Origin: Candidatus Nanohalarchaeota archaeon
Lineage (GTDB): Archaea; EX4484-52
Length of the DNA stretch: 14,921 bases
Direction: 5' to 3'
Assembly (NCBI GenBank): GCA_003660905.1
Contig: QMVB01000020.1
Coordinates: 1-14,921, forward strand
The notes under the pieces are model-generated. The model ran no database searches. It was not told the DNA's origin and saw only the letters and a list, made by a program, of their open reading frames with translations. The position numbers and the translations under genes are program-made. Every line of letters begins with the position of its first letter. Positions within the stretch are counted from its first letter, which is position 1. Below, in pieces: positions 1-7,525 of the stretch.

Positions 1-1433
1 CTCTTGAATATACCTGCAGCAGTGTGATGAATCCCAGTGGAGATTTAGAAAGCATTATACAGAACTTAAACAAGATTACCTTTGAAAGCGACAAGTGCTA
101 CATTGAAAGCGGGGATGACAATGATGAAAATATATACCTGAAAAAGGGCAAGTCAAAGGAAATAGATGTTGTATGCGACGCAGGCGCGACATCGAAAAAA
201 GAGCACATAATAAAAATAACAGCTTATTATGATTATTATTTTGACTCCAACAAAATAAAAGTAAATGTAAGGGGTACAAAATCCGCTGCTGGTAGAACAG
301 ACGGAACTGCACACTTGAGAGATGCTGCCGGAACAAAATTGATTGAAAAAATGAATCTCTCCGATGCATTCACGTCACCATACATAACTGTGCAAATAAA
401 CCAGGACGAGGACGAAAATCTTCCATTTGAATCAGTAGAAACAATCTCATCAGAAAAAATACATGGATTAACAACAGATGTATTGGTCAAAGCAGTAGTT
501 ATGCCCGGAAGTTATGTTGATAAGAATGTGCTGCTTGAAGATGTTGGGGATATGTATATTTCTGATTCAGGTCTTCTGGATCATTTTACGCTCGCTGACC
601 TGGATAGAATAGACCAAAACAATAATCCTCCAAATGTTATTTCAAAGCAATATTACTACTATAACAGAGATGCTCAAAGAGCAAGAAACATTGCCCAGAG
701 AAAAGTTGAGAGGGACGGAGGAAATCTTGCAGACTATATGCCTGATGAATACAGCCCTTATCCTGAAGATGAATTGGGGATTGTTCATGAATTAAATTGC
801 AACCCTAATGCAGGTCATCTCCAACTCAAAGACATGGATTCAATAAACGGGATTGATGATATAGAATCAAGCACAAGAGGAGACACAAAAGCATTTGAAT
901 GGCAGAAAATCAATACGAAAATAACAAAAATAAAAGTTCCCCACTGCGGGGAAAGGACAATAGATGAATTGACAGACGGGAAACTGACATTCATTGACCT
1001 GAGCCAAATTTACATGAATCAACTGGCTGATGTATCTTTTATCGGGGCAGACGAGGATTATGTCAATTTTGTTGTGGATGGCATAGATGACAATGAAAAG
1101 AAAGTTGTTGGATATATAAGAGATATACAGATAAGCAATTTTGCCACTTGTACTGCAGAATCAAAGAGCACAGCAACGCCTGAATGCAGAAATACATGCA
1201 ATACTGCCGGAACATCTAATTCCGCATGCTTCAGCCCCAAAGGATCATCCCTAAATACTGCAAATACAGGAGAGTATACATATATCTGTTACAATAACAG
1301 GCTGTACATGGCGAAAGAAAGTGGAGGAATAAGTATAGGGAACGGATGCAACGACGGATATAAGTGCGTATGCTATGACACCATCCACAGCATGGATGAT
1401 GAAACAGTCTTGTTTTGCCCTCAATTTGAATAG
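1..1433 (+). CDS. Cysteine-rich, probably secreted or cell-surface protein, 5' end missing
   Basis: I do not recognise this family. The reading frame is open to the left edge (codons from base 3 read L-E-Y-T-C-S-S before the GTG at 24), so the true start and any signal peptide lie outside the window; the GTG at 24 is unlikely to be the real start. About 476 residues are visible. The first 90 or so alternate polar and hydrophobic residues, ending in a tyrosine-rich stretch (ITAYYDYYF) like the last strands of a beta-sandwich domain. The last 95 residues, from about residue 376 counted from the GTG, hold nine cysteines, including PEC, NTC, a YKCVC pair and a final FC before the stop, in a Ser/Thr/Asn/Gly-rich context. 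This suggests an extracellular disulfide-bonded domain. No membrane segment is seen in the visible part. The next gene starts 31 bases downstream. An S-layer, adhesin or large pseudopilin-like role is possible but not shown. Confidence 0.7.
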   Translation, partial: LEYTCSSVMNPSGDLESIIQNLNKITFESDKCYIESGDDNDENIYLKKGKSKEIDVVCDAGATSKKEHIIKITAYYDYYFDSNKIKVNVRGTKSAAGRTDGTAHLRDAAGTKLIEKMNLSDAFTSPYITVQINQDEDENLPFESVETISSEKIHGLTTDVLVKAVVMPGSYVDKNVLLEDVGDMYISDSGLLDHFTLADLDRIDQNNNPPNVISKQYYYYNRDAQRARNIAQRKVERDGGNLADYMPDEYSPYPEDELGIVHELNCNPNAGHLQLKDMDSINGIDDIESSTRGDTKAFEWQKINTKITKIKVPHCGERTIDELTDGKLTFIDLSQIYMNQLADVSFIGADEDYVNFVVDGIDDNEKKVVGYIRDIQISNFATCTAESKSTATPECRNTCNTAGTSNSACFSPKGSSLNTANTGEYTYICYNNRLYMAKESGGISIGNGCNDGYKCVCYDTIHSMDDETVLFCPQFE

Positions 1434-1434
1434 C

Positions 1435-1446
1435 TTATTAATAATT
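1435..1446 (+). promoter_or_regulatory. Possible TATA box of the pelota gene
   Basis: CTTATTAATAAT lies about 25 bases before the ATG at 1465, in a 31-base AT-only-like gap. The spacing suits a leaderless archaeal transcript. The whole gap is so AT-rich that a second candidate (TTTATTATAT, 1445-1454) cannot be excluded. Confidence 0.3.
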
Positions 1447-1464
1447 TATTATATTACATTATAT

Positions 1465-2493
1465 ATGAAAATCATAAAACTCCATATTAAAAAAGACAGC
1501 GTCATCAAGCCGGAAAGCACAGAAGACATCTACGCTCTTTTGCAAATCATAAAACCGGGCGACATAGTCGGAGCAAGAACACTTAGAACCGAGCAAAAAA
1601 CATCAAAGAAAAAAAAGATTCCAATCTTCCTGAAACTCCAAATTGAAAAAACAGGATTATCCGAGGAAGGAAACATCCTGAACCTAAGCGGAAAAATCAT
1701 TGAAGCAAAAGATGTCATTCAAAAAGGATATCATACAATTCACATAAAGCCAAATGATGTATTTAGGCTGGAAAAAAAATGGAATGTAATTGAAATGACT
1801 GAACTGAAGCAAAGCGCAAGGGAGAGGCAGATAAATCTCCTTGTCGTAAACTTGGATGAAAGAAGCGCGCTTGTTGCCAAAGGCGGCGAGAAAAGGATTG
1901 TTCCGATATGCACTATAAAAAAAGAAAATGCCGGAAAGCATTATGAAAGAAAGGATGAGGGAAAATATTTTGAAGATGTGTTTAGTGCAATAAAAGAGCA
2001 TATTGAGCAGGCAGAGTATATGATTATTGCAGGACCGGGTTTTGCTCCCCAGGATTTTTACAAATTCATAAAAGAGAAAAAGAGAAATTATGCTGAAAAA
2101 TTATTAAAAAATACAATTGTTGATGTAACAAGCATTGTCGGGAAAACCGGGCTGAATGAAATTGTAAGCCGCGGCATACTGGACAGAATCATAAACAACT
2201 CAATATTGTCTGAGCAGGCAAAACTAATTAAATCTGCATTTGACACTCTTGCAAAAACACCCCATTTAGTAACCTATGGAAAAAAAGAGGTTGCAGAAGC
2301 AATCAGGGAAAAAGCAGTTGAATCTCTTTTGATTTCAGATAAAATTGTAAAAGACAGCAAAATAGAGCAAATTGTAAAAGAAGCAAAAAAAATACATTCT
2401 GAAATTCATATAATCAATTCCTGCCATGAAGCAGGAGAGCGGCTGTATGATATGGGCGGGATAATCGCGCTGTTGAGGTATAGGATTGACTGA
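1465..2493 (+). CDS. pelA: mRNA surveillance / ribosome rescue protein pelota (Dom34)
   Basis: Archaeal pelota (aPelota) binds the empty A site of stalled ribosomes and, with aEF1A as its GTPase carrier and ABCE1, splits them. The 342-residue length matches the family. Three domains are visible: an Sm-like N-terminal domain (about 1-118, with PGDIVGARTLRT and the HTIHIKPNDVF segment), a central eRF1_2-like domain (about 122-250, opening with LLVVNLDERSALVAKGG) and an eRF1_3-like C-terminal domain (about 260-342, with LVTYGKKEVAEAI and VESLLISDK). It lacks the GGQ tripeptide of true release factors, as expected. I place the start at the ATG at 1465, where the conserved MKIIKLHIKKD begins; the frame is open 30 codons further back but those codons overlap the previous gene and do not look like pelota. 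It stands between unrelated genes, 31 bases after the first and 37 before the next. Confidence 0.95.
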   Translation: MKIIKLHIKKDSVIKPESTEDIYALLQIIKPGDIVGARTLRTEQKTSKKKKIPIFLKLQIEKTGLSEEGNILNLSGKIIEAKDVIQKGYHTIHIKPNDVFRLEKKWNVIEMTELKQSARERQINLLVVNLDERSALVAKGGEKRIVPICTIKKENAGKHYERKDEGKYFEDVFSAIKEHIEQAEYMIIAGPGFAPQDFYKFIKEKKRNYAEKLLKNTIVDVTSIVGKTGLNEIVSRGILDRIINNSILSEQAKLIKSAFDTLAKTPHLVTYGKKEVAEAIREKAVESLLISDKIVKDSKIEQIVKEAKKIHSEIHIINSCHEAGERLYDMGGIIALLRYRID

Positions 2494-2502
2494 AAAGTTT
2501 GC

Positions 2503-2510
2503 TTTAAAAA
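2503..2510 (+). promoter_or_regulatory. TATA-like box of the TraB-family gene
   Basis: TTTAAAAA is centred about 24 bases before the ATG at 2531, with no purine-rich ribosome binding site between. This fits leaderless archaeal transcription and matches the spacing seen at 5625, 7500 and 13451. Confidence 0.5.
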
Positions 2511-2530
2511 ATTAAACGCACTCTTCTATT

Positions 2531-3229
2531 ATGACAATTACTATACTTGGCACATCACATATCGCAGGAGAGGCAAAAGAGAGGATAAAAAGAGCAATTG
2601 AGGAAAAACACTTTGACTGCGTTGCTGTGGAGCTTGATATGGATAGGTATTATGCACTGAAAAACAAGCCGCAGGACGGACACAAAGACAGCACATATAT
2701 TGACAGGAAAAATCTTTTGCAGTCAATGATTGTAGCCCTGCTTATGAAACTGCAAAACAATCTTTCCGAGCATACAGGGATAGGGGCAGGAGAAGAAATG
2801 CTCTTTGCCGTAAATGAAGCAGAAAGCAGGCAAATACCTGTAAAGTTGATTGACCAGCACATAAACACAACCCTCTCAAAACTCTCGGCAATTTCATCAA
2901 TGGAGCGAATAAATTTTTTGATATATCTTGTCGGCGGAATAATCGCTCTGCCTTTTTTGCCTGTGTTATCTGTTTTTAGCAAAAAGACAATTGACTTAAA
3001 TAAAGTTCCTGAAAAAGAGATGGTCTCTGAACTGATAACTGAATTCAAAAAAAAATTTCCCCAGACATTCAATGTCCTTGTTGAAGAGCGCAATGCTATA
3101 ATGTCAGAGAAAATAAAAAAGCTGGGAGAAACCTATAAGAATATCCTTGTAGTGGTCGGGGCAGGGCATCTTGAAGGCATGAAAAAGATTTTATCAGATA
3201 AAATTACATATGCTCCTGCTTCAAAATAA
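2531..3229 (+). CDS. Short TraB/PrgY-family protein
   Basis: TraB/PrgY-family proteins (related to bacterial PrgY, which limits pheromone signalling, and to GumN/TIKI proteins) are suspected membrane-associated metalloprotease-like proteins; the role in archaea is not established. The family's marks are present: GTSHIAGEA at residues 6-14, followed by a VAVELDMDRY segment (about 31-40), an ERNAIM motif near residue 185, and the C-terminal VVVGAGHLEGM (about 207-217) carrying the conserved Gly-His. One long hydrophobic stretch (about 129-149, from FLIYLVGG) could be a membrane-associated hairpin or helix. As I recall, many archaeal relatives carry an extra C-terminal multi-helix membrane region, making them nearer 390 residues; this 232-residue protein stops just after the GHLEG motif. 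The start at 2531 sits well behind a TATA-like box. It is a single gene, followed by a structured repeat. Confidence 0.85.
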   Translation: MTITILGTSHIAGEAKERIKRAIEEKHFDCVAVELDMDRYYALKNKPQDGHKDSTYIDRKNLLQSMIVALLMKLQNNLSEHTGIGAGEEMLFAVNEAESRQIPVKLIDQHINTTLSKLSAISSMERINFLIYLVGGIIALPFLPVLSVFSKKTIDLNKVPEKEMVSELITEFKKKFPQTFNVLVEERNAIMSEKIKKLGETYKNILVVVGAGHLEGMKKILSDKITYAPASK

Positions 3230-3240
3230 TTGAATTTCTG

Positions 3241-3331
3241 TCGTAAATAAACTGTGAAATTTTGCAAGGAAGTTTATTTTCGGCATAAAGAATTTTGCAC
3301 TAAACTAATCTAAATATTAATTTGCAAAATT
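3241..3331 (+). repeat. Structured intergenic element, copy 1 (two hairpins)
   Basis: Hairpin 1: AAATAAAC (3245-3252) pairs perfectly with GTTTATTT (3272-3279) around a 19-base loop containing GAAATTTTGCA. Hairpin 2: AATTTTGC (3291-3298) pairs perfectly with GCAAAATT (3324-3331) around a 25-base loop. TTCGGCATAAAG joins them. About 60 bases (3241-3300) align with the minus strand of 14650-14590 at roughly 78% identity. Hairpin 2 runs into the tail of the ilvD pseudogene. It lies just after the TraB-family stop codon, so a role in transcript 3' ends, a small RNA or a mobile-repeat relic are all possible. Confidence 0.6.
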
Positions 3332-4001
3332 ATTTTTCTGTACTTTTTCAAGAACGGGCTTAATTTTCTTTCAGGAGATTTCATATTTTTTAGTTTCTCC
3401 TTAATCTGCTCATCTGTCAATTTTACATTAATGCTCCTGCCCGGATGCTTATTTCTATTATACCTCTATCTTTTATTGCGCCAATATTTCCGCTAAGATA
3501 TGCTTCCGGCTCAATATGACTGATGCATAGTCCGCTTGTTCCGCCTGAAAATCTGCCGTCTGTTATCAGGGCAATTCTTTTAAATCCTGCTCTTTGATTG
3601 CATCTATTGGAGTCAGCATTTCGGCATTCCTGGCGCACCGCAATGTCCCTGAAAAGAGAGAACCACTACATCCGTCAAAGGAATGCTCAATGTCATTATC
3701 TCTATGTTACCGGCAATGTGGTCTCGTGATAGGAGGGGATAATCTCATTTCAACGTGCATTGCAATACCATCACATACAACACCCGGGACACCCCCTCTA
3801 ACAGAACTCCGCCGGCATCCCTGATTCCGTGCTTGACTTCCTTTGTTAATTCATTCAAATGAATATCGGATTATGTTGTTGTAGCTGTTTGCAACCTCCT
3901 ATAAATGATTTTGAAAAGTCTTCTTTTTTTAATCCCGCGCTCATCAGCAGTGCCCCGTAAGGGAGAGTTTCTATGCTGTTTTTTAAGATGTCTGATTTCA
4001 T
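3310..4001 (-). pseudogene. ilvD: Decayed dihydroxy-acid dehydratase (ilvD) with internal deletion and frameshifts
   Basis: IlvD dehydrates dihydroxy-acids in isoleucine/valine synthesis and needs an Fe-S cluster. Read on the minus strand across frames, the segment collects IlvD pieces in the right order. From an ATG at 4001: a 35-codon N-terminus (MKSDILKN...GLKKEDF...FIG). After an extra base near 3896: VANSYNNII, as in the family's VANSYxxIIPGHIHL. Then IHLNEL and HGIRDAGGV, VCDGIAM, SRDHIAGNIEIM and EHSFDG-VVVLS. The sequence then jumps near 3655 to the C-terminal region: GAPGMP, EMLTPIDAIK, IALITDGRFSGGTSG (intact, about 3541-3580), ISHIEPEA, and in another frame INVKLTDEQIKEKLKN to a TAG at 3310-3312. 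An intact IlvD is about 550 residues; about 270 codons are lost, including the NCDK cysteine region. At least five frame changes exclude function. An AT-rich box (4016-4023) may be its old promoter. Confidence 0.88.
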
Positions 4002-4054
4002 GCTTTATTTGGATAATTATAAAAATGTAATTGTGGTAAAATCTCCAAATTTGC

Positions 4055-5371
4055 TCATAAATCAATTCTAATCGTCACATCCTTCCCGGAAATCCTCCTA
4101 AGTCCATTCTCTAGTTCTTTTACCTTCAACAATATATCCTTATCGACTTCAGGAACAGATTTTTCCAATCCCGCCATATTCTCTTTTTCTGTCGCTATTG
4201 TCTCCTTTAAAGCCGCAAGTTCATGCTCTGTTGATATTATTCTTTCGCTTATATCTCTGTTCTTTATAGAGTTGCTTATCTCTTCTGCCTGTCTTTTAGT
4301 TCGTTCATAGCCAACAAGAAGGTCTTTTAATTCTTCGTGATTTTTCAGCCGGCTCATATGATGGAGTATCTTTTCTTCCTGTTTTTTATCCTTTAGAAGT
4401 ATCATTCCTTTTTTTATCATATCTTCTGCATTGAGAAGTATTTTGTCAAGAATTTTCATGTCATTGTCCTTAATTAATGCTTCTACGGGAGAGTCAATAT
4501 ATAAGGCAAGAGTATTTTTCTCTTCTTTGCTTAGCCCTGCGCTGTCTCTTTCGTATTTTTTCATGGTCTTTGACAGGGGCGAGAACATGTTGATTATTGT
4601 GTTTCTTATCGTGTCTGTTTCTTCTTCAAGACATTTGAGTTTTTCTTCTTCTTTTTTTAGGGTTTTTATCTCTTCGCCGGTGTTGAGGCAATCAAGTTCT
4701 TTAATCACTTCTTCTTTTTTTCTTTGGAGTTCATTAAGGCTTTCTTTGCTTTTCTTTTGGCTTTTGAAAATAGTCTTCTTTTTGGCTGCAAGGCCATGCA
4801 CTTCTCTTATGCTATTTTCCGCCTGCTCAATCATCTCTATTTTTTCTTTGTTGCTGTCCAGCTCCTTTATCGACTGGTCTGCGATATGCCCTATCTCTCT
4901 TAAACTGCTTATTGCTTTTTCCATCTCGTCGAAAAAAAGCATGTTCGCAAAGTAGATGTTTTTGTGCGTATCCTTTAGCAGTACATTCATATCATCTATA
5001 AGAGATTTATAGAATTCCCTGATTTTCGGCGCCTCTTTTGTGGATGGAAATGCAACATTATTTTCAAATGTCTTTACTTTTCTTAAAAAAGCAGCCCTGT
5101 TGCCGAGCATAAGTTTTCTTGGTCTGTCTTCTGAAGGTTCTTCAGGCACTGCTTTTTCCAAAACATCAAGGTTCTTATCAAGGTCTTTGAAATAGTCTTT
5201 GATGTCTTTTATGGAGCGGTCTGTCATGTCGTTTATTGTTTTAAGGAAAGGCGCGGCGGTTTTCTTAAGAAATTCATCTGCCTGCTCAAATTTTAGCGTT
5301 ACGCAGAGGGGTTTTTCTTTTGTCTCTTCAGTCTTTTCTCTTTTCCCGAATATTCTTTCCAGAAAGTTCAT
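4055..5371 (-). CDS. Coiled-coil cytoplasmic protein of unknown function
   Basis: I do not recognise this 438-residue protein. It has no signal peptide and no membrane segment. It is rich in Lys, Glu and Leu and looks mostly helical. A leading segment (FLERIFGKREKTEE) is followed by a region with helices (about 20-165). Long heptad-like coiled coils follow, about 180-290 (with EELQRKKEEVIKELD-like spacing and KTLKKEEEKLK) and again 350-425 (KRQAEEIS...HELAALKETIATEKENMAGLEK). It ends in a short non-coiled tail (GKDVTIRIDL). I place the start at the ATG at 5371: a TATA-like TTTAATAAAC is centred about 25 bases upstream on that strand. The frame is open for about 53 more codons upstream, but that stretch has no convincing start. 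It is divergent from the U32 gene and lies 53 bases upstream of the ilvD pseudogene start. A scaffold or SMC-like structural role is a guess from shape alone. Confidence 0.8.
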   Translation of the reverse strand: MNFLERIFGKREKTEETKEKPLCVTLKFEQADEFLKKTAAPFLKTINDMTDRSIKDIKDYFKDLDKNLDVLEKAVPEEPSEDRPRKLMLGNRAAFLRKVKTFENNVAFPSTKEAPKIREFYKSLIDDMNVLLKDTHKNIYFANMLFFDEMEKAISSLREIGHIADQSIKELDSNKEKIEMIEQAENSIREVHGLAAKKKTIFKSQKKSKESLNELQRKKEEVIKELDCLNTGEEIKTLKKEEEKLKCLEEETDTIRNTIINMFSPLSKTMKKYERDSAGLSKEEKNTLALYIDSPVEALIKDNDMKILDKILLNAEDMIKKGMILLKDKKQEEKILHHMSRLKNHEELKDLLVGYERTKRQAEEISNSIKNRDISERIISTEHELAALKETIATEKENMAGLEKSVPEVDKDILLKVKELENGLRRISGKDVTIRIDL

Positions 5372-5392
5372 TATATTATTTTTTAGTTTAAG

Positions 5393-5402
5393 TTTATTAA
5401 AT
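5393..5402 (-). promoter_or_regulatory. TATA-like box of the coiled-coil gene
   Basis: On the minus strand TTTAATAAAC is centred about 25 bases before the ATG at 5371. This supports that start over the in-frame ATGs further upstream. Confidence 0.4.
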
Positions 5403-5479
5403 GGTGTGTAAAAATCACAGCATATCGCTTCAATCACAATAAACACCTCTGCATTGGAACGAACACACATTAAATTCAA

Positions 5480-5600
5480 ATCCGACTCGTGCCCGATTGC
5501 TGAATGGATGCGGATTTTGGACTCATTATCATACCAGAAAATCGTCCCGATGCCCTATACTTCCTTTACCTTATTACTTCTTTTATTATCGGGCTCATTT
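5480..5600. other. Divergent intergenic stretch with repeated CCCGAT words
   Basis: The divergent gap between the coiled-coil gene and the U32 gene (5372-5652) contains a part that is less AT-rich than normal for the window's spacers. TCGTGCCCGAT (5487-5497) is nearly repeated as TCGTCCCGAT (5542-5551), and the inverted form ATCGGGC occurs at 5588-5594, so a hairpin of 6-7 bp could form between either direct copy and the last one. On the minus strand the stretch is open in the coiled-coil gene's frame from a TAG near 5556, without a clear start. I cannot assign it to any RNA or protein family. Confidence 0.35.
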
Positions 5601-5624
5601 TTAAAGAGAAATTTTAAAAAACCC

Positions 5625-5631
5625 TTTTAAA
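5625..5631 (+). promoter_or_regulatory. TATA-like box of the U32/pcm genes
   Basis: TTTTAAA within CCCTTTTAAAC is centred 25 bases before the ATG at 5653, the expected geometry for a leaderless archaeal transcript. It probably drives both the U32 gene and pcm. Confidence 0.5.
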
Positions 5632-5652
5632 CAATCTCTCTATTAATCAACT

Positions 5653-6849
5653 ATGACGAAACCACAACTCCTCCTCCCAGCAAAATCTTTCCCGTCCCTA
5701 AAATGCGCCCTGAAATACGCAGACTGCATTTACTTCGGAACAACAGACATCACAATGCGAAAGAGGACAGGATTCAAAAAAAGCCAGATAAAAAAAGTCG
5801 TCCAAATGTGCCATGAAAAAGGCAAAAAAGCATATCTGACAGTAAATACAGTAGTCTACAACAAAGACATAAAGAAACTCCAAAAAATAATCAGCATTGC
5901 AAAAGAGGCAAAAGTTGATGCATTAATTGTCTGGGACCCCGCGGCAATAGAGATTGCAAAAAGCAAAAACATGGAAATCCATATTTCCACGCAGGCAAAT
6001 ATTTCAAACTATCAATCCTGCAATTTCTATCAAAAATTGGGCGCAAAAAGAATTGTCCTGTCAAGAGAATTAGAATTAAAGGAGATAAAAAAAATAAAAA
6101 AAGATACATCTGTTGAAATTGAGGCATTTGTCCATGGCGCAATGTGCATATCGATTTCAGGCAGATGCCATTTATCCACTTACCTGACGGGAAAAAGCGC
6201 AAACTGCGGCGAGTGCACCCAGCCATGCAGGAGAGAATATTTCCTGACCAATGCAGAGGGAGAAAAAATACAATGCGACGGAAAATACCTCTTGAGCGCA
6301 AAAGATTTATGCATGATAGAATACATGCCTGAATTAATCAAGGCAGGGATTGATGCTTTTAAGGTAGAAGGACGATTAAGGGATGCAAGATATGTATCTG
6401 TCGTCGGGAGATGCTACCGCGAGGCAATAGATTCTTATTTCAACAAAACATTCACAAAGCAAAAAGCAAAAGAATGGAAAAATCAGCTTGGAGAAGTCTA
6501 CAATCGCGGGTTTTCCACAGGATTTTATTTCGGAAACCCCGGGAAAGAAGATTTAACCCTGCATAATGCAGGCAATGTATCAAAGAAGAAAAGGATTTTC
6601 TGCGGGTATGTGGACAACTATTATTCAAAGGCAAAAGTAATGGAAGTTCGTCTTACAGACAACTCTTTGAAAATCGGAGATGAGATGATTGTCGAGGGCA
6701 ATACAACATATATCGAGGGAAAAATAGAGTCAATTACACTGGAAGAAAAATTTGTAGATAAAGGAGAAAAAACACAGATTGTCGGAGTAGGATTAAATGA
6801 AAAGGCGAGGAAAAATGATAAAGTATATATTATCAAAGATGCCAAATGA
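5653..6849 (+). CDS. Peptidase U32 family protein (TrhP/RlhA-like)
   Basis: U32 family proteins were first described as collagenase-like peptidases. The characterised bacterial members TrhP and RlhA act instead in hydroxylation of tRNA uridine 34 or 23S rRNA, so an RNA-modification role is the better guess here. The family signature is complete: EAFVHGAMCISISGRCHLS (residues about 157-175), followed by the remaining cysteines in NCGECTQPCRREY, giving the four-cysteine pattern expected of an iron-sulfur site. An N-terminal TIM-barrel-like part (LLLPAKSFPSLKCAL, YFGTTDITMRKR, AYLTVNTVVYN, IHISTQANISNYQ) and a KVEGRLRDARYV segment fit the family. The C-terminal 90 residues look like a small beta domain. 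At 398 residues it matches the shorter U32 class. It ends three bases before pcm and is almost certainly co-transcribed with it. Confidence 0.93.
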   Translation: MTKPQLLLPAKSFPSLKCALKYADCIYFGTTDITMRKRTGFKKSQIKKVVQMCHEKGKKAYLTVNTVVYNKDIKKLQKIISIAKEAKVDALIVWDPAAIEIAKSKNMEIHISTQANISNYQSCNFYQKLGAKRIVLSRELELKEIKKIKKDTSVEIEAFVHGAMCISISGRCHLSTYLTGKSANCGECTQPCRREYFLTNAEGEKIQCDGKYLLSAKDLCMIEYMPELIKAGIDAFKVEGRLRDARYVSVVGRCYREAIDSYFNKTFTKQKAKEWKNQLGEVYNRGFSTGFYFGNPGKEDLTLHNAGNVSKKKRIFCGYVDNYYSKAKVMEVRLTDNSLKIGDEMIVEGNTTYIEGKIESITLEEKFVDKGEKTQIVGVGLNEKARKNDKVYIIKDAK

Positions 6850-6852
6850 TCC

Positions 6853-7497
6853 ATGAACAAAAAAGAGGATTTAATTAAGTACTGGATTGACGAAAATATA
6901 GTTTCTGATAAAAGAATAATTGATGCATTCAGAACAATAAATCGGGAAAATTTCGTGCCGGAAGAATACAAAAATCAGGCATATGATGATTATCCATTAT
7001 CTATAGGAAAAGGACAAACTATCTCACAGCCGACAACTGTTGCAATAATGACATTTCTTCTTGAGCCAAAAGAAAACCAGAATATACTTGAAATCGGGAC
7101 AGGTTCGGGATACCAGGCGGCAATTCTTGGCAAAATTGTCGGCAAAAACGGAAAAATAACCAGCATTGAGATTATACCGGAACTTGCAGAATTCGCAAAA
7201 AAGAATCTTGAAAAAGAAAGCATAGAAAATGTTGAAGTAATAAATGCTGATGGCTCGTTCGGATACAAAAAGGAAGCCCCGTACGACAGGATAATAATAA
7301 CTGCCGGAACTCCAAAAATTGCAGAAACATTAATTTCCCAGCTAAATGACAATGGCATAATTGTAGCTCCCGTAGGTCTTGATATATATTCTCTTGTTAT
7401 GACAAAATTGATAAAAAAGCAAAAAAAGACAGTAAAGGAAGAGCACGGGATTTTCTCTTTCGTGCCGCTAAAAGGAAAAGACGGCTTTGGAAATTAA
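6853..7497 (+). CDS. pcm: Protein-L-isoaspartate O-methyltransferase
   Basis: PCMT uses S-adenosylmethionine to methylate isoaspartyl residues formed by protein ageing, starting their repair to aspartate. The 214-residue length is normal. Visible motifs are RENFVPEEYKNQAYDD (about 33-48), the conserved GKGQTISQPTTVAIM (about 54-68, containing the family's hydroxyl residues), the SAM-binding motif I LEIGTGSGYQAAIL (about 80-93), SIEIIPELAEFAKKNL (motif post-I) and DRIIITAGTPKI (motif II region). The start at 6853 lies just after the U32 stop (TGA, then three bases, then ATG), so translation is probably coupled. Nothing is missing. Its pairing with a U32 gene rather than with surE, its usual bacterial neighbour, is a local feature. 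Confidence 0.95.
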   Translation: MNKKEDLIKYWIDENIVSDKRIIDAFRTINRENFVPEEYKNQAYDDYPLSIGKGQTISQPTTVAIMTFLLEPKENQNILEIGTGSGYQAAILGKIVGKNGKITSIEIIPELAEFAKKNLEKESIENVEVINADGSFGYKKEAPYDRIIITAGTPKIAETLISQLNDNGIIVAPVGLDIYSLVMTKLIKKQKKTVKEEHGIFSFVPLKGKDGFGN

Positions 7498-7511
7498 TTT
7501 TTAAATTTTAA
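7498..7511 (+). promoter_or_regulatory. TATA-like box of the YjbQ-family gene
   Basis: TTTTTAAATTTTAA starts directly after the pcm stop codon and is centred about 23 bases before the ATG at 7526. This suggests the YjbQ gene has its own leaderless promoter besides any read-through from pcm. Confidence 0.45.
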
Positions 7512-7525
7512 CAACACATAGAAGC

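Noticed and set aside
1375..1464. Upstream extension of the pelota reading frame
   Set aside because: It overlaps the end of the preceding gene and the 30 residues have no pelota character; homology begins at the ATG at 1465.
3423..3638. Open frame of 71 codons on the minus strand containing ITDGRFSGGTSG
   Set aside because: It is not a small gene. It is one frame of the ilvD pseudogene; the matching sequence continues in other frames on both sides.
3594..3824. Plus-strand open frame of 76 codons
   Set aside because: It lies antisense to the ilvD pseudogene, whose identity is clear from ordered motifs.
3310..4001. Sequencing error as the cause of the broken ilvD
   Set aside because: Several separate frame changes plus loss of about 270 codons within 700 bases, while all neighbouring genes are intact, is not what random sequencing error looks like. 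Reads would settle it.
5372..5479. Upstream start (MNLMCV...) for the coiled-coil gene
   Set aside because: The added 36 residues are unlike the rest of the protein, and the TATA-like box at 5393-5402 suits the start at 5371. The open frame alone is not enough.
5473..5560. tRNA-like words (TTCAAATCC and a TTTTGGA loop)
   Set aside because: I could not form a cloverleaf: the T-arm has no matching 5' strand, the anticodon stem does not pair, and acceptor ends do not match.
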